A stretch of 13,557 nucleotides of DNA, from the NCBI GenBank assembly GCA_049973945.1, contig JBMFJH010000027.1, forward strand, positions 1 to 13,557. Reading direction: 5' to 3'. The first letter of the stretch is position 1. The number at the start of each line of letters is the position of its first letter. The position numbers and the translations under genes are program-made. The notes beneath the pieces were generated by a model. It searched no databases. It was not told the DNA's origin and worked only from the letters and a program-made list of their open reading frames with translations. This document shows positions 1 through 5,927 of the stretch, one piece after another. Source of the stretch: Acd1 sp049973945. GTDB taxonomy: Archaea; Thermoproteota; Thermoprotei_A; Sulfolobales; Sulfolobaceae.

Positions 1-9
1 GTTTTTAAG

Positions 10-396
10 ATGGTTAGTTTCTTGGGTGCAATAGCGTTACTTTCTGGTTTTGGAATGGGACTAGCTTTCAACTACTTAAAGCAACAACCGGAGCTCTTGT
101 ACTCCTCGTTGGGTGCGATAGCAGCGGGCGCCCTCATTTCCTCATTCTACGTTTTCCACGACGCCTTCAAGGATGTGGTAACCCTGGTTTCCATGAACCG
201 TGAGAGCGGGAGGCTCCTTTGGTCTCTGACCGTCTTGGGTTACTTGCTGTTCGCGCTGGGACTCCTGTCAGTCTTGGGAGCCATCACTAGGGTAATACTC
301 TTCGACATTGTTATGATATCAATCATTCTCGGCTACGCGTTTTACGTATATTTGAAGGGACGGGAACAGGCCAGGCGCCAAAGAGGAAATGGTTAA
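10..396 (+). CDS. Four-helix integral membrane protein, unknown function
   Basis: I do not recognise a family. The 128-residue product is almost entirely hydrophobic. Likely membrane segments are residues 3-22, 29-49, 70-93 and 94-114. A polar loop around residues 50-69 contains KDVV and NRESGR, and the short basic tail (KGREQARRQRGNG) is probably cytoplasmic. The ATG at 10 is the first in-frame ATG, but the frame is open to the window edge (codons GTT TTT AAG), so a start further upstream cannot be excluded and the gene may be 5'-partial. Its last 74 bases overlap the 3' end of the convergent DUF429 gene. Codon use resembles the neighbours. It is probably a real gene because of its consistent hydrophobic pattern; its function is unknown. 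Confidence 0.6.
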   Translation: MVSFLGAIALLSGFGMGLAFNYLKQQPELLYSSLGAIAAGALISSFYVFHDAFKDVVTLVSMNRESGRLLWSLTVLGYLLFALGLLSVLGAITRVILFDIVMISIILGYAFYVYLKGREQARRQRGNG

Positions 397-892
397 CCCA
401 GAAGAAGCCGCGCTGATATGTAATGAAGACCTTAGCTCCCCTGACTAAGTGGATTTCACCGTCCCTCCCTTTCAACTCGTAGTCCCTGCCGAGAGCATGA
501 AGATATGCCACAATACTGCAAATGACAGCGTCCTCCTCGTTTTTAGTCGCTCTTGACATTTCGATAAACGTGAAGCTCGAGAGCTTTCTCGTCGCCCCTG
601 GATGGGTCTCAATAAAATTTAAGCGTGAAGCTTCGGCGAGTTTCACGAACTCTTCCACGAGCTTCCTGAGAAAGTTGGGAGGGAAGACTCGTAGGCCTTG
701 AGACAGCATCGCGAGCTCGAAGTCCCTGTAACCGGACTTGAGGCGGAAAGGCGCGTCGACCGCTACGACCTTACAAGACTTCAAGACCGGCGGGAGTAGT
801 TCGTTCTTCAAGGTGTAAACCACACCCTTCTTACCGTCGAAAACCGCTACTGAGGACGGCCTCTTGTAAGCCAGATCTACGCCGCAATACAT
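323..892 (-). CDS. DUF429 family protein (predicted RNase H-fold nuclease)
   Basis: The 189-residue protein has the DUF429 layout: an N-terminal CGVDLA strand with Asp6, a second strand KVVAVDAPF with Asp46, a THPGATRKL motif (residues 96-104) and a KNEEDAVICSIVAYLHAL helix (118-134) with Asp121. Such acidic residues are what RNase H-like enzymes use to hold two metal ions. DUF429 proteins are predicted nucleases, but no substrate is established to my knowledge. The start is ATG at 892, only 30 bases from divergent tpiA. After the usual end of the domain (around EIHLVRGAKVF) there are about 30 more residues, WVNHFLFGAWPVPVPSN and a basic end, encoded opposite the end of the neighbouring membrane-protein gene. 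That tail may be dispensable. The family call is fairly firm; the biochemical role is an inference. Confidence 0.75.
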   Translation of the reverse strand: MYCGVDLAYKRPSSVAVFDGKKGVVYTLKNELLPPVLKSCKVVAVDAPFRLKSGYRDFELAMLSQGLRVFPPNFLRKLVEEFVKLAEASRLNFIETHPGATRKLSSFTFIEMSRATKNEEDAVICSIVAYLHALGRDYELKGRDGEIHLVRGAKVFITYQRGFFWVNHFLFGAWPVPVPSNIRKTRSRE

Positions 893-900
893 TATTAAAC
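891..900 (+). promoter_or_regulatory. TATA-like box of tpiA
   Basis: The AT-rich element ATTATTAAAC is centred about 28 bases before the tpiA ATG at 923. That spacing puts the expected transcription start at or next to the ATG, so the message would be leaderless. The element overlaps the start codon of the divergent DUF429 gene. Confidence 0.45.
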
Positions 901-922
901 TGAACTATCCCAGATTTGGCTT

Positions 923-1627
923 ATGAAGATCCCTCAAGTCCTCATAAACTTCAAAGCCTACGAGAACTCCTTTGGGCCGAAAGCAATCGATTTGGCTAAG
1001 GGGTTAGACAAACTCAGCAAAGAGTTCGGAGTCGAGATCTCTATCTCCGTACCGGCCACGATGATCTCGAGGATAGCAGGGGCGGTGGAAATACCGGTTT
1101 ACGCACAACACGTAGACCCGTTCCCGCTCGGAGCACACACGGGTAGCGTTCTTCCAGAAATGGTGAAGGAGGCAGGAGCTAAGGGGACTCTGGTGAACCA
1201 CAGCGAGAAGAGGATAAGGCTGGACGAGATAGCGGAAATCGTCGCCAGGTCTAACAAGCTGGGCCTTTACACTGTCGTCTGCGTAGACAGGTACGAGCTG
1301 GTACATCCCATAGGTTTGCTGAAGCCCACAGCCGTGCTTATCGAACCGCCCGAACTCATCGGCACTGGGATAGCAGTGTCCAAGGCTAGACCGGAGGTCA
1401 TAACAAACGCGGTGAAGGAGATCCGCAAGGTTGAGGGAGTCTACCTGCTAGCCGGAGCCGGAATAACCTCTGGCGAGGACGTTGAAGTGGCGATACGGCT
1501 GGGCTCAGACGGTATAGGCGTGGCGAGCGCGGTGATGAAGGCGAAGGACCCGCTTAAGGTCGCGGAGGATCTCGTGAAGGGCGCGATTAGGGGCTTCGAG
1601 TCGAGAAGATCAGGTCAGGGTCTCTAG
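923..1627 (+). CDS. tpiA: Triosephosphate isomerase, archaeal type
   Basis: The enzyme interconverts dihydroxyacetone phosphate and glyceraldehyde 3-phosphate in cytoplasmic sugar metabolism. At 234 residues it has the short form typical of archaea (bacterial and eukaryotic enzymes are near 250). The expected residues are visible: Asn9 and Lys11 in LINFKAYENS, catalytic His93 in VNHSEKR, catalytic Glu141 in IEPPELIGTG (loop 6), and phosphate-binding loops at AGAGITSG (177-184) and GVASAVMKA (199-207). The ATG at 923 lies 28 bases after a TATA-like box and places the first beta strand correctly. The gene stands alone; its end overlaps the next, convergent gene by 18 bases. Glycerate 2-kinase, also in triose metabolism, lies 2 kb away. 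The call is secure. Confidence 0.97.
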   Translation: MKIPQVLINFKAYENSFGPKAIDLAKGLDKLSKEFGVEISISVPATMISRIAGAVEIPVYAQHVDPFPLGAHTGSVLPEMVKEAGAKGTLVNHSEKRIRLDEIAEIVARSNKLGLYTVVCVDRYELVHPIGLLKPTAVLIEPPELIGTGIAVSKARPEVITNAVKEIRKVEGVYLLAGAGITSGEDVEVAIRLGSDGIGVASAVMKAKDPLKVAEDLVKGAIRGFESRRSGQGL

Positions 1628-1921
1628 AACTTTGATTACCAGCGAGTCCCCCCAGGCCTTCCTCGCTCTGGTTATGGCTTCGTCTCTTCCGAATTTAGCG
1701 TAAAGTACTGCTCCCGTAATGTAAGCCGACATGAGGCCCGACTCACCTCCGATTTCGGCCTGGAACGAGTCGAGCCTAGCCACGTCGATGACTATTTTGC
1801 TCCCCTCAAATTTCGCGATCCTACCACCGGCGTCCCCCAGCACTATCTCCTCGTCAATTCCCAAGTCCGTCTTAAGTACGTCTCTCACGCAGTCCAGATC
1901 CTTGCACTCTTCTGGCCTCAT
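1610..1921 (-). CDS. Conserved-looking small protein, unknown function
   Basis: I do not recognise a family. With the ATG at 1921 the product has 103 residues, mixed alpha/beta and acidic at the N-terminus (MRPEECKDLDC). A strand KIVIDVARL lies at 42-50, followed by a Gly-rich turn IGGESG (57-62) and a helix LMSAYITGAVLYAKF that is too short and polar to be a clear membrane anchor. The frame continues upstream to a GTG at 1981 (123 residues). I prefer the ATG because a TATA-like box (AAAAATATTA on this strand, 1945-1954) sits 28 bases before it, matching the leaderless pattern seen elsewhere here, and because the added 20 residues look non-structural. The 3' end overlaps tpiA by 18 bases. Confidence 0.6.
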   Translation of the reverse strand: MRPEECKDLDCVRDVLKTDLGIDEEIVLGDAGGRIAKFEGSKIVIDVARLDSFQAEIGGESGLMSAYITGAVLYAKFGRDEAITRARKAWGDSLVIKVLETLT

Positions 1922-1944
1922 CGTTGTGTAGTAAGTAAACGCGG

Positions 1945-1954
1945 TAATATTTTT
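1945..1954 (-). promoter_or_regulatory. TATA-like box deciding the start of the small unknown gene
   Basis: On the minus strand this reads AAAAATATTA, centred about 28 bases before the ATG at 1921. It lies inside the longer reading frame starting at GTG 1981, so it argues for the shorter protein with a leaderless message. Confidence 0.45.
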
Positions 1955-2069
1955 CGGATCAGACGAACAACCCCTCCTCACTCCTCAGCTAAGGTTGGTC
2001 TCCTCATCTCCATTACTCGCCCTCAGATAGTCCAAGTAATAAGCGCGTTGGGGGTCTCATGACTCATAA

Positions 2070-2080
2070 AAGTTTAAAAT
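2070..2080 (+). promoter_or_regulatory. TATA-like box of the binding-protein gene
   Basis: The element AAGTTTAAAAT is centred 28 bases before the ATG at 2103. That supports the ATG, rather than the in-frame TTG at 2091, as the start of a leaderless message. Confidence 0.55.
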
Positions 2081-2102
2081 CTATTTCCGTTTGGAAATAT
2101 TA

Positions 2103-3242
2103 ATGAATAGAAATGTTTTGATTGGTATCGTCGTTGTCGTCATTGTAGCGATAGCTGTAGCAGGGTACTTCGCCACGATGGGACCAAGTTCTTCAGCGCC
2201 CTATTCAACGTCGCAGACAGGCACGGAACACAATCATTCAACGACTCCAACGTCCGTGCAGACCAGCAAGACTTCGAGGCCTTCTGGTGTACCCACAAAC
2301 GTCCTGCTCATCTCGACTGCGGACGCTTTCAGGCTCGAGGGCGATGCGTACGGAAAGGTCTTCCAACAGGCTACGGGGATCCAGTACAAGGTGGCTTCCA
2401 GTGGCTCTTTCGATCTCGCCAGAAAAATAGCGGCTGGGGTCGTTCCCACCACCGTCTTCATGCCAATAGCAGACACCGCAATTTACCCTCAGTACCTGGG
2501 GAACTACTCCCCTGGGTGGGCGATAGGTCTGGCCACCGACCAACTCGTTTTGGCGTACTCTAACGCCACGCTGAAGAGCCCCGTAGCGGTAAACATCATA
2601 AAGCTCTTCGAAGAGGCCAAGCGGACTAACTCTAGCACCTTGTACGCGTACGCCTTCGGTAACCTCACTTCCGGCCAAGTGAAGGTCGGAATCGCGAACC
2701 CGCTCGCAGACCCAGCCGGTTTGAGGGGCTGGCTATCACTTAGGGCAGCCAGTTACGCGTTCGCGAATGACCCTAACTATTACGTGAACCGCATCCTGGC
2801 TAACGGCGGTAACGTGACAGCGGCGCACGCGGCCGAATTAGTTCCCGCCTTGACCACCGGGAACATAGACTTCTTGTTCATCTATAAGAGCGCGGCCAAA
2901 GCCCAAAAGCTAAACTACATCCAGCTACCACCTCAGACGAACTTCGGAGACCCTCAGTATGCTGGCTTTTACAAGAAGGTGACTTACGAGGCCGGAGGTC
3001 GCACGTTCAAGGGTGGCCTGATAGTGCTGTGGATCACTATCCCCCTGAACACGAACAACGAAACCCTAGGATTCCAGTTCGTCAAATTCGTCTTAGACCA
3101 CCCCGAGATACTCGACAGCTTCGGCCTATCCGTAATACAGAAGCCGTTACTCGAAGTATGGGTTCCACAGGACAAGTTGCCGCCGCAAGTCCAGGAGTTC
3201 ATTCAGTCCGGGAAGTTCAAGGTGATTAACGAGCCGGTCTGA
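2103..3242 (+). CDS. WtpA/ModA-like extracellular solute-binding protein, membrane anchored
   Basis: This is a 379-residue lipid-free binding protein. It has an N-terminal hydrophobic anchor or signal (residues 5-25), a Ser/Thr-rich linker (about 28-63) and a two-lobed binding domain (66-379). The domain matches the archaeal tungstate/molybdate binder WtpA by remembered motifs: SSGSFDLARKI (99-109), ANPLADPAGLRG (198-209), the segment YIQLPPQTNFGDPQYAGFYKK (272-292) and the final FVKFVLDHPE. Seven N-X-S/T sequons (N44, N134, N154, N176, N187, N237, N319) suggest surface glycosylation. Two expected ligand positions differ: the family's FEY Glu is Ile260, and the first AGSL loop reads STADAF, so the cargo may not be molybdate or tungstate. 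No permease or ATPase gene is adjacent; Mo-cofactor genes lie about 3 kb away. The ATG was chosen over TTG 2091 because of the TATA spacing. The 3' end overlaps the next gene by 17 bases. Confidence 0.82.
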   Translation: MNRNVLIGIVVVVIVAIAVAGYFATMGPSSSAPYSTSQTGTEHNHSTTPTSVQTSKTSRPSGVPTNVLLISTADAFRLEGDAYGKVFQQATGIQYKVASSGSFDLARKIAAGVVPTTVFMPIADTAIYPQYLGNYSPGWAIGLATDQLVLAYSNATLKSPVAVNIIKLFEEAKRTNSSTLYAYAFGNLTSGQVKVGIANPLADPAGLRGWLSLRAASYAFANDPNYYVNRILANGGNVTAAHAAELVPALTTGNIDFLFIYKSAAKAQKLNYIQLPPQTNFGDPQYAGFYKKVTYEAGGRTFKGGLIVLWITIPLNTNNETLGFQFVKFVLDHPEILDSFGLSVIQKPLLEVWVPQDKLPPQVQEFIQSGKFKVINEPV

Positions 3243-4410
3243 AGAGGAAGTAGAAATTATTCACGTTCGTGAAAGTAAACCCCGTTTTTATCGTTCTGCC
3301 GTACTTCTCCAAAAGCCCGTACGTGTCGTGGTTTTCGAGGGCTTCCAGGACTTCGCTCCTTTCCAGGTCTAGATCGTCTACGTAGCAACCAGCGTACTCG
3401 CTGTTGCCGTCTATTCCGTCTGAGGCTAGAGCGACCAAGGTGAATCCCTTGACCCTCAAGTGCAGGTAATAGCTGAGGCAGACCTCGCCGTTCCTACCGC
3501 CCTTGCCTACTTTCTCGCCTAGTCTGACCTCTGGTTCACCCGCCATCGCTACTTTCTCGATGTCTGTCCTCTGCGACGAGTTAGCGATTGACGCGAGCAC
3601 TGCACCTAAGCTCTTCGCGTCGCCCTTAGCCTCTCCAGTTAGGATAAGCCAACCGCTGAACCCCTCCGTCAACACGTCGAGTGCGTCGAAGAGCAGGTAG
3701 AATGAGGAGTTGGGCAAGCTCTTCGGGGTCTCCCTCAAATAACTGACGTATTTCGTAAGGCCGACCCTTTCCATTATCTCCCTCGCTTGCTCCACTGTGC
3801 TCGTGTCGGGCACGGTTGGGCCGCTACCGATCGAGGAGGGATCGTTGCCCGGCACATCGCTGACCGCCAAAGTCAACACTCTGGCCTTAGATAGCTTCGC
3901 GAGTTGACCTCCCTTTAAATGGGAAAGGTGCTTCCTGACTACGTTGATTTCGTTGATCGAAAGCCCCGAGCCTACTAGGACTCTGTAGACCTCCCTCAAC
4001 TCCCCGAGCGTTAAGTCCGATTTCTCCATAAGGGCTGAAGCGCCCCCAGAGATCAGGAAAAGAACCAAGTCGTAATCCTCATTGGAGAGGGCTTCCTCTA
4101 TCACCTCCCCTGCCCTCAAAGATCCTTCCCCTGGCAACGGGTGTTGTGCGACTATGGCCTCAGCGTCTATCTCCGCAGGCACGGGCGTAACGACGATCGC
4201 CCTCACAGGCTTCATCCTCTTGAGGAAGTAATCGGCCATCGGAACGGAGGCCTTGCCGACGGATATGAGTAACGGTTTCTTCGTTACGTACGTCTCGCCG
4301 TTAACGTTGATCTCCCCGTTCCGAATTATGACCTTCTTCATCAACCAGTACCTGGGATCGCTCAGCCGTAAGACCTTGGAGACTAGGTCACTTATCGCGT
4401 TTCCCTTCAT
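3226..4410 (-). CDS. Glycerate 2-kinase, MOFRL family
   Basis: The 394-residue enzyme phosphorylates D-glycerate at the 2-position using ATP. In archaea this feeds 2-phosphoglycerate from the non-phosphorylative Entner-Doudoroff branch into lower glycolysis. Family landmarks are LLISVGKASVPMA (47-59) with Lys53, AQHPLPGEGSLRAG (88-101), the glycine loop LISGGASAL (119-127), NVVRKHLSHLKGGQLA (156-171), and SDVPGNDPSSIGSGPT (184-199). The C-terminal MOFRL half carries LTGEAKG, GKGGRNGEVCL and ALASDGIDGNSEYAG. Length is in the normal range of about 400-440. The ATG at 4410 overlaps the end of the DUF2250-like gene by 23 bases, so it is probably the last gene of a transcript led by the DtxR-like regulator. 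The 3' end overlaps the binding-protein gene by 17 bases. Confidence 0.92.
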   Translation of the reverse strand: MKGNAISDLVSKVLRLSDPRYWLMKKVIIRNGEINVNGETYVTKKPLLISVGKASVPMADYFLKRMKPVRAIVVTPVPAEIDAEAIVAQHPLPGEGSLRAGEVIEEALSNEDYDLVLFLISGGASALMEKSDLTLGELREVYRVLVGSGLSINEINVVRKHLSHLKGGQLAKLSKARVLTLAVSDVPGNDPSSIGSGPTVPDTSTVEQAREIMERVGLTKYVSYLRETPKSLPNSSFYLLFDALDVLTEGFSGWLILTGEAKGDAKSLGAVLASIANSSQRTDIEKVAMAGEPEVRLGEKVGKGGRNGEVCLSYYLHLRVKGFTLVALASDGIDGNSEYAGCYVDDLDLERSEVLEALENHDTYGLLEKYGRTIKTGFTFTNVNNFYFLFRPAR

Positions 4411-4669
4411 CCCTCATCTCCTTATAAAGGCCCGAGGCGACCTTCCTCCCTTCCTTAGTGAGGTCGTAGTATATCCCTGAGGGCTTGTGGCCTATTTCCC
4501 TGGCCTTGACCTTGAGCCAAGGCTTTATCGATGACGTCACCTCCCTCTTGAGGTTGCCCTTGAAGCGGGTCAGCAGGCCTAAACTCTCGAGCCTTTGACA
4601 GGCCCTCTCTATTTCGATTTCGTCGTACTTAGGTGCCCAGCCAGACTCGCCGAGGAGCCTCCTCGCCAT
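4388..4669 (-). CDS. DUF2250-like winged-helix protein (start uncertain)
   Basis: From the first in-frame ATG (4669) the product has 93 residues: MARRLLGESGWAPKYDE, a helix ERACQRLESLGLLTRF typical of a winged helix, then a basic stretch ending in GIYYDLTKEGRKVASGLYKE. I match this by memory to archaeal DUF2250 proteins, presumed DNA-binding; no target is known to me. The frame stays open for 26 codons upstream of the ATG (to a TGA at 4748-4750). Those codons read like the missing first helix, including ELNDLERRILVHIYKYGPDN, yet contain no ATG, GTG or TTG. The true N-terminus may therefore lie inside the end of the upstream regulator gene and use a rare start such as the CTG of ILV, which follows AAAGGAG. 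It sits between the regulator and glycerate kinase genes and is likely cotranscribed with them. Confidence 0.7.
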   Translation of the reverse strand: MARRLLGESGWAPKYDEIEIERACQRLESLGLLTRFKGNLKREVTSSIKPWLKVKAREIGHKPSGIYYDLTKEGRKVASGLYKEMRDEGKRDK

Positions 4670-4727
4670 GTACCACGGGTTGTCCGGCCCGTACTTGTAG
4701 ATGTGAACCAGGATTCTCCTTTCTAGA

Positions 4728-5360
4728 TCATTTAACTCCGTAAAGCATCACCTGCTCAGCGAAGGCCTCATCGAGTTCGTGCGTGACTCCGCTAATCCTG
4801 ATCACGTTCCTCCCGAGGACTTCGAGCTCGGTTCCAGGCTTAATGCCCAACTCTAAAGCCTTCCTGAGGATCCACTCCTCCTCCCTGATTATCATAAGAA
4901 CCTTGTACCTCCCAGGCGGGGCGTCGACGAGCCTCACGCCCTCGACTGTCTTGCCCCTCCCAGGAATCGGGTGGCCGTGCGGACAGGTCTCGGGCTTCCC
5001 GAGAACCTCGTCTAGTCTTTCAAGAACGTCGTCGGGCCATACGTGCTCCAGCCTGTGGGCTATTTCGTGAGCCCTAACCCAGTCTAGGCCCAGTATATCG
5101 GTTAGGAGCCTCTCCGATAGCCTGTGGGACCTTATCAGCCTCTCCGCGATTTGTCTTCCCTCCTCGGTCAACTTAATCCTCCTGTCCTTGGTTCTCGTAA
5201 TGAGGCCCATCCTCTCCAATTTTGACAGGGCCGAGCTTATCGTGCCTGGGCTCACCTTGAAGACCAATATGAGGTCTGAAGCTCTGGCGTAACCTCTCAT
5301 CTCCTCTAGCTCGTAAATTTCCTTGAGGTAGTTCTCGAGGGGCTCCGATATCTCCGCCAA
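4728..5360 (-). CDS. DtxR/MntR-family metal-dependent transcriptional regulator
   Basis: The 210-residue protein has three parts. The N-terminal winged helix (about 5-65) includes VSPGTISSALSKLERMGLI. The dimerisation and metal-binding helices (about 66-130) follow. The C-terminal FeoA/SH3-like domain (about 137-210) contains EGVRLVDAPPGRYKVL and LGIKPGTELEVLGR. The family represses or activates Fe/Mn homeostasis genes. Numbering happens to match DtxR: His79, Glu83 and His98 (ancillary site), Glu105 and His106 (primary site) are present, but Met10 is Asn and Cys102 is His, so metal preference may differ from DtxR and MntR. The start is TTG at 5360, the first in-frame start, which keeps the conserved first helix. 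It is divergent from the glycine-zipper gene across 42 bases and probably heads the transcript that includes DUF2250-like and glycerate kinase genes. Confidence 0.9.
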   Translation of the reverse strand: MAEISEPLENYLKEIYELEEMRGYARASDLILVFKVSPGTISSALSKLERMGLITRTKDRRIKLTEEGRQIAERLIRSHRLSERLLTDILGLDWVRAHEIAHRLEHVWPDDVLERLDEVLGKPETCPHGHPIPGRGKTVEGVRLVDAPPGRYKVLMIIREEEWILRKALELGIKPGTELEVLGRNVIRISGVTHELDEAFAEQVMLYGVK

Positions 5361-5362
5361 AG

Positions 5363-5372
5363 CTATTATACG
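5363..5372 (+). promoter_or_regulatory. TATA-like box between dtxR-like and glycine-zipper genes
   Basis: CTATTATACG is centred about 35 bases before the ATG at 5403, which would give a leader of some 8-10 bases. It lies in the 42-base divergent gap. A short GGTA...TACC inverted repeat (5385-5400) nearby is a possible but weak operator for the adjacent regulator. Confidence 0.35.
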
Positions 5373-5402
5373 ATTAGCGTCACAGGTAATAACTGATACC
5401 GA

Positions 5403-5828
5403 ATGTATAAGGTAAGGATCAAGCTGGAGAACCCCAACAGGGAGGGAAACTCGCTCAACGACCTGAAGAAGGTGGGGCTAATACCGGTGTTCTTTGCCGT
5501 CTCGGGGAGTTACGAGCTATACGAGGCAGTTGCCCCCTTCAAGTCCGTCTCGGACGTGAAGGAGGCCCTGGTCGACCTAGCTTATTTGGCGAGCAAGAAG
5601 GGCAAGAGGAGCGACTCGAAATACGCCATCATTTATGAGGTGAAGAACCTCGATCTAGGAATCGCGCTGGGAGCTACCTTAGGAGCCCTAGGAGGGTTCG
5701 CCGTTGGAAAGATCCTCGGAGGAGTACTAGGGGCTTTGGGAGGAGCCGTGGCGGGCGCCATCGCTTCGAGCCTCCTGGGAGAACAGCCGGTCGAAGTAGT
5801 GCAGTGGCCGATCGCCGTTAACTCTTGA
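5403..5828 (+). CDS. Glycine-zipper membrane-inserting protein, unknown function
   Basis: The 141-residue protein has a soluble N-terminal half (residues 1-80, strand MYKVRIKLEN, helix VKEALVDLAYLASKKGK, strand KYAIIYEV) and a C-terminal hydrophobic region. That region has Gly at positions 86, 90, 94, 98, 102, 106, 110, 114 and 118, an unbroken GxxxG series, with further Gly residues between. It is followed by a short tail with QPVEVVQWPIAVNS. Such zippers pack transmembrane helices tightly or form oligomers; two antiparallel membrane helices (about 85-103 and 104-125, turning at Lys103) fit. I know no family name. The N-terminal half may be a small alpha/beta sensor-like fold, but that is a guess. 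The ATG at 5403 is the first start. It is divergent from the DtxR-like gene, which could control it. Confidence 0.72.
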   Translation: MYKVRIKLENPNREGNSLNDLKKVGLIPVFFAVSGSYELYEAVAPFKSVSDVKEALVDLAYLASKKGKRSDSKYAIIYEVKNLDLGIALGATLGALGGFAVGKILGGVLGALGGAVAGAIASSLLGEQPVEVVQWPIAVNS

Positions 5829-5927
5829 TGCTTTCAAAAAGAGCTAGGGTTCGCTTATTTGGGTACGAAATACGACCCTTTCAAATGCCGGGTTATTTAG
5901 GAAGTATTACAACTCTTGATCTAGCCA

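Noticed and set aside
1922..1981. N-terminal extension of the small unknown gene to GTG 1981
   Set aside because: A TATA-like box sits inside this stretch at the right distance from the ATG at 1921, and the extra residues show no structure.
2091..2102. TTG start four codons upstream for the binding protein
   Set aside because: The ATG at 2103 has a TATA-like box at leaderless spacing, and the signal region is complete without the extra residues.
2238..2678. Long minus-strand frame within the binding-protein gene
   Set aside because: It is a shadow of a well-supported gene, with no motif or start context of its own.
5820..5919. AACTCTTGAT repeated at 5820-5829 and 5910-5919, plus an imperfect AGGGT/ACCCT stem between
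   Set aside because: Ten bases over a 100-base spacer is weak, the first copy is partly coding, and the stem is short and bulged, so I do not claim an element or a small RNA.
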